NCBI GenBank assembly: GCA_963693085.1
Contig: OY856410.1
Span: 560,717,906 to 560,781,905, forward strand
DNA: 64,000 nt
Direction: 5' to 3'
Origin: Alisma plantago-aquatica
Lineage: Eukaryota > Streptophyta > Magnoliopsida > Alismatales > Alismataceae
The position numbers and the translations under genes are program-made. Below, piece by piece: positions 31,517 through 43,094 of this stretch (position 1 is the stretch's first letter; each line of letters begins with the position of its first letter). Under the pieces are notes generated by a model. That model searched no databases. It saw nothing but the letters and a program-made list of their open reading frames with translations, and had not been told where the DNA came from.

Positions 31517-32617
31517 TGACGTGGTTTATTATTGCACTAACAAACTCACCCAGGGTTGAAATCCTTGGGTTTTTAACCAAAACCTTGTGCAATAATACCA
31601 CCCGCAAGCAGATGGGTCTTATCACAGTATAGTTGAGGATTGAATCCCAAGGGACAACGTTGTTAAGAATCTTTTACTAGTCAAATCTAGTTGAATCAAG
31701 ACTAATATTTAGAACAAGGTTGGTTGATTTGAGTTTAATTAAACTAAGTGCAAGGAAAGTAAAGAGAAGGATTAAAAGTTGATTAAAGATTAATGATGGG
31801 AATCACTGGGATGGTCCCGGGTTTCACCGCCACTACACATGCAACCACATCCAATCACAAACATCCAAGAAAGGTATAAGTATCCAAATAGAGTTGCTGC
31901 AAAAAAACCCCATACGGGCGTCAGGTTCGCGTAAGCATCACCTTAGGTATCAAATGTCTCATCACCATCCGGTCACATACTTACTTCTCTGAAGATATAG
32001 AAATTCAACTAAAGTTGTGGGCCCCCCATACAGGCGTTAGGCACACAGAAGCGTCACTGTGGGCTAGATGGCTCATCCCCTCACAGATCATACACTTATG
32101 ACCTCAAGGAATCTCATTCTATTTCTAGTTTGGGAGTCAACCGCGTTAATCGACATTCAAATCCTACATATTGAAGTTCTCACAACATAGGAAAAGAACA
32201 AGATAAATGCCAGTAGGTGATCAATCCACAAGCACACATCGACGATTAACAACAAAATGAAAAGTAATATACATGGCATGGAATGTTTAATGAAAAGACA
32301 TATAAGCATGGGAAACGGGGCTAGTTCCCACACCCCAGTGAAACGAAACTACTCGCTCATGGTGAAAGAAACAAGAAGAACAAGAGAGAGAGAAGATTCT
32401 GCCATGAGCATGGTGAAGAAGATGATCACAGCTCGGTGGAGAAACGGTTTTCTACACAACATCAGGGTAGATCTGGATGAGGAGGGAAGAACACCATGAC
32501 AGACGGGGAATATATTCTCTCTCCACCTTCTCTTTCTTCTCGTAGTCCTTGCTCGCAGTAGGAGGAGCAGCTTGTGTACGTGATGGTGGCGTGGGAATGG
32601 CGTAGATGCAACATATC

Positions 32618-32652
32618 TAGATCCGGATCTAGATCTAGATCTAGATCTGGAT
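32618..32652 (-). repeat. GATCTA hexanucleotide microsatellite (3' LTR)
   Basis: Five to six GATCTA/GATCCG units; the counterpart is at 47266-47302. Confidence 0.85.
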
Positions 32653-32818
32653 AGAGTGGCTTGCAGATGTGAGTTTCCACTCCAGATCTGGGTGAACGAG
32701 GCACAAGACCACCACAGGGGCAGTATCTTGGCTATGGAGATTGTCTCCTTAGGCTGAGGACGGACCTACAACCTAACGATGTCTGGAGATGATGCCCTCA
32801 ATGGTTGGGGGTGGCTGG

Positions 32819-32830
32819 CTTTTTATAGGC
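32819..32830 (-). promoter_or_regulatory. LTR TATA box (3' LTR)
   Basis: Minus strand CCTATAAAAAGCC. The equivalent in the 5' LTR is CCTATAAATAGA at 47470-47480. Confidence 0.6.
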
Positions 32831-34030
32831 AGGCTGGCACCGAATTACAATCGTGACCTCATCTATCTGTAGCAGGTCACGATTCTTCTGTTGTTCATGA
32901 TCTTCTTACTCTTGGCTTGGTTGTGATGTTCAACTTTCACATTGATCGTGGTTCCTTCATGAAGATCGTGGGCAGAGAGGACTGAGTAGGTCGCGATAGT
33001 TTGTGGGGAGGTCCCGATCTGTTGGATGGGGAGATCACAGTGTTGATGTTGGTGGGTCGTGATTCAGTAGGAAGGAGCCCAGGTCACAAATTTGATCTTC
33101 AGCGGTTGTTCACGATTGTAAAGACGGAACCGCGGGCGGAGGCGCAGTTGTGATCTTGAGATAGGTTATGGTCATGGTGGGTGGGAGCCCAGGTCACGGT
33201 TACTGGAAACTATAGCCGTGATTTGTAGCTATGTATAACTATGGGCAAGTGGGTGGTTGGCAGGAAGAGAGGAGCGGTTCTGTGTAATCGCGGTCACGAT
33301 TTGTGGGAGAGAAAGAAAGGTCGCGATGTTTGTATGGACTCAGGTCAAGGTTAGGAGAGATCGCGGGCACAAGCGAAGAAGTCACAGTCACGGTTAACGA
33401 TGACCGCAGTTTGTTGTTGAGGTGGTCGCAAAGTCGATGGGGGCAGAGAGAACTGGAGATCGCGACCAAGAGGGTGGTGTTGATGTTGTGGAGAAGGACC
33501 CACGGCATAATGAGTTAGGGTTGAGGGAGCCCGCGGGTTGCAGAGGGAAGGTCGCGGTTTGGTGGATGAGGCAGAGCATGGTTTTGCTGTGGTCGTGATT
33601 CACAGACACCGCGATTGTGGCTCTGCAAGGCTTCATTGTGGTTTTTCTGTTGGTCGCGATTGTGAGTTGGTCATAGTTCTGGAGAGAAAGACCGCAAACA
33701 GGCGGTAGTAGGGTTAGCAGGGAGAAGAGGATCCCGCAGTTGAAGGCAGTTGAAGTGGACCGAGGCCTAAGGGGTATGGTGTGTAGAGAAGAGAGCAGCC
33801 CGACACTTCTGTGACAAGAATAAAGAAGAAAGGGGTCACGATTGTAGAATTTGGCTCCCTTGGGCTTAATTGGACCTGCACATAGGTGCACAAATTGAAT
33901 TAAAACAAGGATAAATTCTATTAAGTAAAGTCAAATCGCATATTAGACGATAAAGCCAATAAAAGCAAAAATACTAAGAAAATCTGGGCCCAATCATGGC
34001 GACTGAACCCGGATGAATGTGCACTCATAA

Positions 34031-35520
34031 AAATACCATGAACTTAAACTTTGATCATCCTCGAGCAACACAAAATCTAAAATAGTCGCCAAATGAATAT
34101 TTTCAACTTGTGTGATTGCCTCATCTTTACATCACGATCATTTCTTTTCTGCTCACTATGACTAAGCATCTCAACATCCTGAGATCACAGAACACATATT
34201 ACAATATCTTCGTTCCTGAGTTTGTTTTCCAACATCACTCCCTCCCTACTTTTTCCAACATCAAGCATGTCTAAGAATTTCATAAGAGTCTAGAGATGCC
34301 CCCAGAACAACAAGTGTGCACCTGATCTGACGTTGGTGTTTTTCAAGATATTGGCAAAGTAGGCATTCATTGTGCCATTAGGTGGAAAAGGGAGTGAAGG
34401 GGGTATGGAAGAAATAAATCTTACCTCTATTCAACTTGATATATTTATTATATGGTTGCAATTTCATTGACTGCAACTCTTATTATTATTTTTTGTGTGA
34501 ATCTCTCCTCTATTCGACTCGAGATTGCATTTTTTTGTGTGTGCATTGGCATCTTTTCTTGGTGGTACAACCTTATTACATAGAGAGGGGTATGGAAGAA
34601 GCGAATAAAGAGGGAGGAGGTGTGCCACCCCAAACTTAGGGTTTGGCACTATTTTGGATATTTTTGTTTCTTTTTGATGGACGGAGGGGTAAGAAGATGG
34701 TGGAAGAAGTGTAGAAGAGAGTTCAGATCAGAATGCAACTTGATTTACAATTCAGTGCACCGGGTTGTTCTCCTTATCATACTCTGCTCAAATAATGACT
34801 TGATGAGGATCCGGTGGAGATTCCATGCTATTGTTCCACTAGTCAGTTAGGAAGCACAATGTGTTTGATCCCTCTCAGTTCAACAGATACTTGCCATTTT
34901 CATTGAACATGATGTTAGGATTCATAAGCTTCACACGGTGATTTCTAACCATTGGCTAGTTTCAAAAATTGTCTCCCTTGAGGTTTTTCTTTGAGTAAGG
35001 AGGGTATAATGATTCAAAATTGCATGGAAAAATGGGATAGCCGGCTAGGTAATGGCTTTGATTGAAACAAAGGTGTCAAAACTGCATCAAGTTTCTATAC
35101 AAACTACTTTGAAAACTTCAAATTTTTTGAAAAATTTTGAAAATTTTGCTCAAAATTGCAACGATGAAATCTTAGGTCTGAAACAGATAGGAGTGGGTGG
35201 AAAGTAAAGTACGTACCACCCACCCTCCACCCCAAACTTATAAATTTGCTCATCCTGAGAAAACTCTAAATCCAAGATGGATGGGAAAACTCGTGTCAGT
35301 TGGTCCACCAAATATGGTCGCATTCCTTTCGGCGACGCGTCCTCCATCTGAAATCTCAAAAATGGAAACTATCATAACTTAAGACTGCATCTTGCGATGG
35401 ATTGTCTACCAGGTGCAAAATTTCCTAAAAAGTAAAAAAAAATTTAGGAAAAGTTCTAATTCAAAATTAAAAGTAAAAACAAAATTATTGTCGGGTTGCC
35501 TCCCGACAAGCGTCATTGTT
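34031..35520. other. 3' non-coding region of Athila/Tat-type element
   Basis: Between integrase and the 3' LTR. Two stretches (34622-34637 and 35222-35240) read TAAGTTTGGGGTGG-like on the minus strand, a motif usual downstream of pol in Athila elements. No env-like frame with membrane segments could be read and no good polypurine tract lies at the LTR edge. Confidence 0.5.
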
Positions 35521-35525
35521 TTACG

Positions 35526-36780
35526 TCAATGGCTCGACATGATTCCTTCATTTTCTGGTAGATATGTTGGTTTGGAAAGATTCATTGGTTCATTAGTGCT
35601 AGTATCAACTGTGGTGAAATATCTTTTCAAGAATTGGCCATTTGCCACAAAATCGTATGACTTCTCACTCCATAAAGTAAATGCACCATGTGGATAGATG
35701 CTTTTGACAATGTATGGTCCAGACCAGCAAGAACGGAGTTTTCCTGGGAATAACTGAAGTCTTGAGTTAAACAGAAGAACTAGGTCTCCCACTTGAATTT
35801 CCTTCCTCTTCAGATGACCATCGTGCCACAACTTTGTTTGTTATTTATAGATTTTTGCATTCTCGTAAGTTGTCATCCGGAGTTCTTCTAACTCTTGAAG
35901 TTGCAGAATCCTAGCTTCGCCATCTTTCTTAATGTCAAAATTCAGTTGTTTTATTGCCCCACCATGCTTTATGTTCTAGTTCCACGGGCATGTGACATGA
36001 TTTTCCATAGATGAGTCTGAAGGGTGTTGTTCCAAGAGGAGTTTTGAATGTGGTTCGGTAGGCCCATAAAGCGTCATTGATTTTCACTGACCAATCCTTT
36101 CGATTGCATCATATTGTATTTTCTAAGATAGATTTGAGTTGACGGTTTGAAACCTCTACCTTCCCACTTGTTTGTTGGTGGTAGGGGGAAGCTACCTTGT
36201 GTGTTACACCATATCTTCTTAGCAATGCTTCAAAGCTTCTTTCCAAAAAATGAGAACCTCTGTCAGATATCACAGTGCGTGGGACTCCAAAACGGGGAAA
36301 TATAATGTCTTTGAAATTTTTTATGATAGGTTTTGAATCGCTAGTGACTGTTGGTATGGCCTCTACCCATTTAGAGACATAATCCACTATGACTATAATG
36401 TAGCAAAATACATGCGAAGATGGGAATGGGCCCATGTAGTCCACTCCCCAAACATTAAAAATCTCGACTTCTCACCATAGCTTAAGTGGCATCTCATCTC
36501 TTTTCGTAATGTTACCCGTTCTCTGACACTTGTCACATGATAAAACAAAGTTGTAAGCATATCTGGATATGGTTGGACAAAAGAAACCACATTGCAAAAC
36601 CTTCAGAGTGATTTTCTTAGAACTCATATGGCCTCCAACTGGGCCTGAGTGGCATTGTTCTAAAACAAGACGAGCTTCTTCCTCAGCTATACAACGTCTG
36701 TAGAGACCGTCAACACAGATCTTAAAGAGGTATGGCTCATCCCAATGATATTGTCTCACATCATGCATGAATTTCTTCAA
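35526..36780 (-). pseudogene. pol: Integrase of Athila/Tat-type element
   Basis: Three pieces in order. 36472-36780 is the zinc-binding domain (H2C2-type, with HSGPVGGHMSSKKI and CDKCQRTGNI). 36109-36444 is the catalytic core with the three acidic positions visible as D in FMDYMGPFP-like MDYMGPFP, D in VISDRGSHF and E in [12 protein letters not shown], the D-D-35-E arrangement of Ty3 integrases. 35526-35831 is the C-terminal part, including GDLVLLFNSRL, FPGKLRSCWSGPY and GQFLKRYF. In the intact family it inserts the cDNA. Stops or frameshifts separate the three pieces, so it is inactive. The GQxLKxY ending is typical of Athila/Tat. Confidence 0.88.
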
Positions 36781-37500
36781 TGCATTGCCAGTACATTAGG
36801 GGTGGATGACACCAGCGGCAAGGTAGTTCACGTAGTCTGAGTACCAAGGAGTAGCTTCTAAGACTTTCATGAGATGGTCATATGGAAGAGAGTCATTAAT
36901 AGGGGTAGTTTCAGTGTCCAGGGTGTGGATACGACTCAAGTGGTCTGCTACAACATTCTCTATACCTTTCTTATCTCTTATCTCTAGATCAAATTCTTGC
37001 AAGAGGAGAATCCACCTTATCAACCTAGGTTTTACATCTTTCTTTTTCAGGAGGTAACGAATAACAGCATGATCTGTATAGACAACGACCTACGAACCAA
37101 TGTGGTAGGATCTGAACTTGTCAAAGGCATACATGACTACTAGGAGTTCCTTCTCAGTAGTTGCATAATTCATCTGAGCTTCGTCAAGGGTCTTTGATGC
37201 ATAGTAATTGACATGATGCCTCTTCTCCATATATTAGCCTAAAACAGCACCCACAGCGTAATCACTGGCATCACACATAATTTTTAATGGGTGCCCCCAA
37301 TCTGGAGCACAGATGATAGGTGTTGTTGTAAGAGCATGTTTCAGGTTGTCAAAGCTTCTGATGCATTCTTCATCAAAATGGAAATCAGCATCCTTTAGTA
37401 ACAAGTTGGTCATAGGCTTGGTTATATTTGAGAAATCTTTGATAAATCTTCTGTAAAAGCCTGCATGACCAAGGAATGCGCGAACCTCTCTTACATTGGT
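36781..37500 (-). pseudogene. pol: RNase H of Athila/Tat-type element
   Basis: Decayed RNase H region between RT and integrase. At 36950-37023 it reads [18 protein letters not shown] then [10 protein letters not shown], the standard end of Ty3 RNase H (RWxLxLQEFDxxIxDKKGxENxVADHLSR). Upstream, 37080-37250 still shows pieces of the catalytic domain read in several frames. Frameshifts and stops are present. Confidence 0.8.
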
Positions 37501-38120
37501 TGGGATAGTGATTTTGGAAATAACTTCAATATTTTATTTGTCAACTTTGATTCCTCGATTACTGACCCTATGGCCGTGGACAATGCCTTCCTTTACCATA
37601 AAATGACATTTCTCCCAATTTAGCACTAGATGCGCTTTTTCACATTGTTTGAGGATGAGGGAGAGGTTCTTTATACATGAATCATATGAATTTCCATATA
37701 AGGAGAAATCATCCATAAAAACTTCCATAATAGTTTTGGTTAGACCAGCAAATATGGCTGTCATGCAATGTTGGAAGGTTTCAAGCGCATTACACAACCC
37801 AAATGGCATCCTTCTGAACGCATAGGTTCGAAAGGGGCAAGTAAAAGTAGTTTTCTCTTGGTCATCTGGATGTATAGGAATTTGATAGAATCAAGAGTAA
37901 CCATCGAGATATTAAAAATATTCCTGGTGAGCCAATTTCTCTAAGACTTGATCTAGAAAGGGCATAGGGAAATGGTCTTTGCAGGTGGCCTTGTTTTACT
38001 TCCTGTAGTCGATACACATCCTCCACCCGGTAACTGTTCAAGTGGGGATGAGTTAATTATCTTCATTCTATATCATAGTTTTGAAACCTTTCTTTGGGAC
38101 AACATGTACCGGACTCACCC
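37501..38120 (-). pseudogene. pol: Reverse transcriptase of Athila/Tat-type element
   Basis: About 38100-37810 reads, with stops, WVSPVHVVPKKG, WRMCIDYRK, KDHFPMPFLDQ, YLDGYS and EKTTFTCPF, all core RT motifs. 37534-37809 continues with MPFGLCNALETFQHCM, then the catalytic FMDDFS (family F-x-DD) and NWEKCHFMVKEGIVHGH. The catalytic DD is kept, but stops at five or more places in the first half rule out function. Confidence 0.88.
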
Positions 38121-38211
38121 ATGGCGAGTCAAAAATAAGGTAGATGATGCCGATAGTGAGCAATTTAATGACTTCACAGTGGACTACTTCCTTCATATTT
38201 GGATTAAGCTT

Positions 38212-38679
38212 TCATTGATTTTCAACAGTCGACTTGTGGTCTTCCACCATAGGGATCTTATGCATGCAAAGTGCTTGACTGACGCCGGTGAGATCACTCA
38301 TCTTGTAGCCAATAGCTTTCCTTCTTTCTTTTAATTCTTTCAGGAGTTTATCTTCTTGTTCGGTCGTTAGATCGGAATTTATAATAACTGGACAAACCTT
38401 GAGGTCGTCCAGAAACACGGACTTCAGTCCCTCGGGTAGGGGCTTCATTTCAAAGGCTTCTGTCTTCTCGCACAGCTCTTTAGTTGCATTCACAACCTTG
38501 AGTTCCTCGAATTTGGCTTCCAGGTCTTCTTCGGCAGAGTTGAGGTGAAGAACACAATCTTTAACTTGTTCATACATGGAGTTTTCAGCATATGGGTTTG
38601 AAAGAATCACTTCTAAAGGATCGTCTTGTTCATACTTATCTTGTGAGAGGAGTGACATTTTCTCTATGCAATCAATCAA
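38212..38679 (-). pseudogene. pol: Protease-RT linker of Athila/Tat-type element
   Basis: Open for 155 codons. The region between protease and RT includes LEAKFEELK and LPEGLKSVFL, followed by LKERRKAIGYKMSDLTGVSQALCMHKI, cut here into IGYKMSDLTG and CMHKI, which is the conserved entry to RT (AIGWTxxDIKGISPxxCMHKI in relatives). Confidence 0.8.
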
Positions 38680-39047
38680 GTAGACTCTTCCTGCATGCTT
38701 GGTCTTCGCATGCTTTCGAAAACTTTAAACTCGAGAGTTTCTATACCTAGTCTGAGGAGCAACATTCCTGCTTCCACATCAATCAAAGCTCTTTTTGTGG
38801 AAAGGAACGGACGAACAAAGATAAGAGGGTTTCTGGTGTCGTCTTTTATGTCCATGATAACAAAGTCACATGGGACATAAGAGTCTTTTCCTACCTTTAC
38901 TGGGACATCTTCAATGATTCCAAAGGGAAGAGTCATAGAATTGTCTGCAAGTTGTATGGTCATGCTAGTTGGAAACAGGTCTGCAAACCCTAGCCTCTTG
39001 TAAAGGCTCAGTGGCATGATAGAGATGCTAGCACCAAGATCGGCCAA
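38676..39047 (-). pseudogene. pol: Aspartic protease of Athila/Tat-type element
   Basis: Open for 123 codons from an internal Met. The active-site motif is DLGASISIMPLSLYKRLG, where Athila elements have DLGASxNLMPxSxxxKLG; the catalytic D and G are kept. Continues SMTIQLADNSMTLPFGIIED, VKVGKDSYVPCDFVIMDI and a final FVRPFLSTKRALIDVEAG, which match the family through the flap region and end (GRPFLxTxxAxIDVxxG). Its role would be cleavage of Gag-Pol. Frameshift to gag on the right. Confidence 0.85.
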
Positions 39048-39221
39048 CCCCTTCTTACATGAAGAATCACTGATATGGCATAAAATCCTAAAATATCCTA
39101 GATCTTTCTACTTCTTGGACATCTTGCTCTAAATAATATCAGAAGTAGTCATTGTTAACTTCACCGTCTCATATTCTTCAGTTATATATTTCCTTGTGAG
39201 AAGTGACTTCAAGTATTTAGT

Positions 39222-41161
39222 CTAGGCTGGTATCTCAGCCAGCGCATCTAGGAAGGGTATATCAACATGAAGCTTCTTCATAGCTTCCTTGAACTTATTG
39301 AAACGAGTATCAAGCTTAGTTTGCTTCAAACGAGCAGGGAAAGGTGGACGAGGCTTGTATACGGGCACATCTGGCTTTGGTGTTTCTTTTTCATAATCAA
39401 TAGGTTTTTCAGGACTTCCCTCATTTGTCTTATCAACAGTTACGGTCCCTTTTTGTTGAGACTCCGGTGTTGTCGAGTCTTGGACAATCACAGAGTCATC
39501 CTCATCTATAATAACCACAGGTGTCTTGACAGGAGGATCTAAATAATCTTTTCCAGACCTGGTGGTGACAGCCTTTAGTTTCTCAGGGTGCTTAGGATTG
39601 TTCTCTAGTTGGCCAGCAAAGGCTCCAGTAGGCGGTTTCATGCTAGCTACAAGTTGAGCTAGTTGAGATTCAATAGCCTTCTGATGGGCTTGCTGGTTAG
39701 CTATCATAGTTTGTTGTGATTGCAACATCTTCTCAATGGATGACAGTTTGTCATTGGGAGATATGGGTTGGCTTGTTTCCCTTGTGGTTGTTGATAAGGG
39801 ACTTGGTTGGGGTTCTGGAATTGAGAGTTATTTTGATACTAGTTGTAGTTTCTATTCTGAAAGTTTCCTTTAAAGTTCCCGTGATTCCCGAAGTTTTGTT
39901 GTTGGTTATACTGGAATCCTGGAGGGCCTCGTTATTGGTTATTTGAACCAAATTGTCACGAGTTTTCCACTCCTGAAGGATTTCCATATTGAAAACTTGG
40001 ATGGTTCCTATTCTGATTCAAATTATAATACCTCTGTCTAGGGATAGTGTTGACAACATTTAGATTTTCCATTTGACTGTTATCTCCTTGGGCACAAGTA
40101 TTGTCCAGAACAACATCATAAAGGATATTACAGGCTAGATTAGAATGGTATGTTCCTTTACATGCTTCACAAAACAATGAAGCTGACTTGACTTGTTCTT
40201 ATTGTTGAGGGGTGAGTGTCTCCTTTCATAAGCGGTAAAAAATGATTCAAGTGGGTCTTGCTTGGCAGCTAGAAGCTTTAGAGACTCAACAATAGACTTT
40301 TACTCAGGAGTAGCTTCTTCCATAGCAACTTTCAACACTCCTTTACTTACGGGTCTACCCCAATTAGCTTGGTTTTTAGCTCCAAGGGTAACAACCTTCC
40401 ATGCGCTATCATAGATTTGACGCATGAAGTTACCTTCGGATGATGAGTCTAAAAACTTCTTGATGTCATCATCAACACCCCTATAAAAGATTTTGATGAG
40501 TTGATTCTTAGGAATGCCATGATGTGGACATTTGTGTAGGAGCTCTTTATATCTTTCCCATGCTTCTGCAAGGGTTTCACTAGGGACCTGAGTGAATTGA
40601 GTTATACGTCCCCTAATGTCATAAGTGGGAGAAGGAGGATAGAACTTTTCTAGAAAAATATTTTGAAGTTGTTCACAAGTGATGATGGGTTCGCATTGCA
40701 AGGAGTTATACCAACTCATGGCTCTATCAGCAAGAGACTATTTGAAGAGATGGAGTCTGATAGCATCATCTGTGACTCCATTTTGCTTTGTCATAGCACA
40801 CAGATCTATAAACCTCAGAAGATGTTCTTGACTATCTTCTCCTTGTTTACCATAGAAAGGGCTATTCTGAAGCAGTGTAACCCAATGTGCTCTTATCTCA
40901 AAATTTGGAGCATTTATGGGAGGAGGTTGTACTGGGAGATGAACATCGGTAACTTTTGGAATTGAGAATTCTCTCAGGTCTTTTTGTAAATCATCTTGTT
41001 GAGTTGCTGCTTGGGCTGCTTGGATTTCTTCTTGAACTACAGCTCTGGCTTCTTGCATAAGCCTATCTCTTTGCGCATTAAGGACTTGAGCTACCCTTCA
41101 GACAATTTTCTCCTCTTGAGCCATTCTTGCTTGGTTCTCTCCGTTCAGACGATGAAAGGTT
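39222..41161 (-). pseudogene. gag: Gag of Athila/Tat-type element (main part)
   Basis: From the CACTA edge leftward. 41058-40738 holds APNFEIRAHWVTLLQNSPF and DDAIRLHLF; an in-frame TAG follows. 40719-40300 holds AMSWYNSL, FLEKFYPPSPT, EAWERYKELLHKCPHHGIP and FYRGVDDDIKKFLD, the retrotransposon gag domain. 40177-39956 has a CX2CX4HX4C-like knuckle (CEACKGTYHSNLAC, one residue longer than usual). 39728-39222 ends with RPPFPARLKQTKLDTRFNKF, the Athila-type link to protease. Another in-frame TGA lies near 41096. The first ~20 codons are on the other side of the CACTA insertion. Confidence 0.88.
41159..41161. repeat. CACTA target duplication, left (GTT)
   Basis: Identical to 45926-45928; 3-bp duplications are diagnostic of CACTA transposons. 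Confidence 0.85.
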
Positions 41162-41329
41162 CACTACAGAAAAACTAGGATTTAACTACGTATAATTTGA
41201 CTACATTTATTTTTCATGTAGCTAACATTACTTTTCCTTACACTGTATTAAAGTGTAAATAAAAAATTGTAGTTAATGACCAAATGATGCTTTGTTGTAC
41301 CCTTCGCGTGCAGACGCGGAACATTTCTT

Positions 41330-41960
41330 ACACTCAAATTTGAAGTTACAATATACTTCAAACATTTTGCAACACCTCCCCTCCCTGCCACTCTCCTTCT
41401 CCTAAACTGCCTCCTCCCCGCCCCTTTTCTATACAGCCGCTTTCAGTGCTCGAATCTCGCGGTCATTTTCCACAATCTCATTTCCCCAAAACTTGGTTTT
41501 TGCTCCACCGGCTCCTCATTCCCCCCAAAACCAGCACACCTTTCCCTCCCTACCTTGCTCTTCATTGCCTCCGATTTATTTTTCTTTGGATGCTTTCTCT
41601 TCTGATTGGAGTACTTTCATTGGCATTGCGTTGGTAAGCTCTAGCCTCTTAGATCTGTGTGGCTCCTCTAATTCTAACTAGTGTAGGGAGTGTTCAGCGT
41701 CAGCATCTAAACTGACCAAACTCGAGAAGGAAATCCCAGTGACGTTCCCACATGCCCATATAACGAATCAAGATGCACTTCCCCACAGACCGAGCTCTAT
41801 GATGGGATTCTTCTTCTCGGTATCTACCGAACAACAAATACAAGGGAGCATGGGACATGGTCGATCTTCCCTGCCATCTCAGATCCTCTGCTTCAGCAAT
41901 AAGGTCATGCTCCCAGAAATAGATCACATATATTTCCTATGCCAGGTACTGACAGTGTGC
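41330..41960 (+). other. Exon-like GC-richer segments inside CACTA
   Basis: 41330-41640 is pyrimidine-rich like a 5' leader and ends GCGTTG|GTAAGC, a good splice donor. About 41685-41945 is open in one frame (contains KLEKEIPVTFPHAHITNQD and SSMMGFFFSVSTEQQIQG) and ends GCCAG|GTACTG, another donor-like site. Either these are the first exons of a degenerate transposon gene or captured host exons. No family recognised. Confidence 0.35.
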
Positions 41961-43094
41961 TTGTATTTTATTTTTTATCTAGTTTGTTCCCCCTATTTTG
42001 AGCCGACGAGCTCCATAAGCCATGCACACAGTAACACATAATAGAGTTATAAAGGATTCACCGTTAGAGATCAGCAATTTTAAGCAGATATATCTATGAT
42101 TTTGATATCTGTAGCTTTTATTATAAATCTCGTAGGACGATCTCCTTGCACAAATTTGAGATGAACATGGGGCGTCTTTATCTACTTGTAGAACCTCATA
42201 GACGTAATTCACTTGCATACATGCAAGTAATGATATTCTCCACCCTTCTTGTTATTTTTTCGTTCTTCTATTTAATAATATGATGTGTGGGCATTGTAGA
42301 TTTGGTCTAATTTGCGTTGTAGTAGAGAGAGGAGAAACAACTTATCTACATCCTACAAACTTGCGATGCTAAGTTGCATTGTCAACTGGGTTGGTCTCCA
42401 GATGCTACTACTAGTACAATCAGGAATTAATGATCAAAGATTTTTTTTAACATCCTCTCTTCTCTAATTGAAGGATTGGAGCATGATCTCCTATCTAGTT
42501 CCTAATACATGCTCACAAGGTTTTCTTAGATTAATAAGCTCAAGAGAAAGACTCAATTTCTGGCAGAACAACATATAGGTCTCTATTTTGACCTCACTAA
42601 TTATGACCCTATTATGTGATTCACACACACGGCACGAGGAGATCCAAGGAAAAAATACACTTGTAGCTATCCATATTATGGGTTTAGCTTTTGGACGCCT
42701 ACGTTTATTCCAGAATATAAACTGTAGTTCTTAACATTTCTTTGCTTTGCGGCAAAATAGACAAATGAAATTGGTTCCACCTTTTTGTTTTTTGCTGAAC
42801 TCTTGATCTAGAATAAAAAGGTTAGCTTTTTGTTACCCTAATTAACAAAAAGACAATGTTGCTAACCTTTGTGTTGTCCATGCAGGTGTTTATGTTTAGT
42901 ATATGCTAAGCTTTTGATGACTAGGCTCTTTGGTTTCTTGTAAGACATTTCTCTTACTTAAAATAATAATAATCATGTGCTCGTATGCATACACTTTAGT
43001 TTACTGTGAAAAGGCTGAAGAAGCAACCTTATTTAAATCACTTTCTTGTGTAGGAAAAGACAGATATTGACACTGTGGCTTATAAAAGGTCATT

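Larger units (their letters stand above)
31517..34030 (-). repeat. 3' LTR of Athila/Tat-type element
   Basis: 2,514 bp, starting TGACGTGG on the plus strand and ending ACTCATAA, where the other LTR has ACTCATCA (terminal CA mutated here). Contains the GATCTA microsatellite at about 32618-32652, a minus-strand TATAAAAA box at about 32819-32828, and a dense cluster of TCGCGA-type words upstream of it (32860-33850). Confidence 0.88.

Noticed and set aside
33394..33891. 165-codon minus-strand frame in the LTR
   Set aside because: Lies in LTR U3 made of recurring TCGCGA-type words; the equivalent frame in the other LTR is interrupted differently and shorter.
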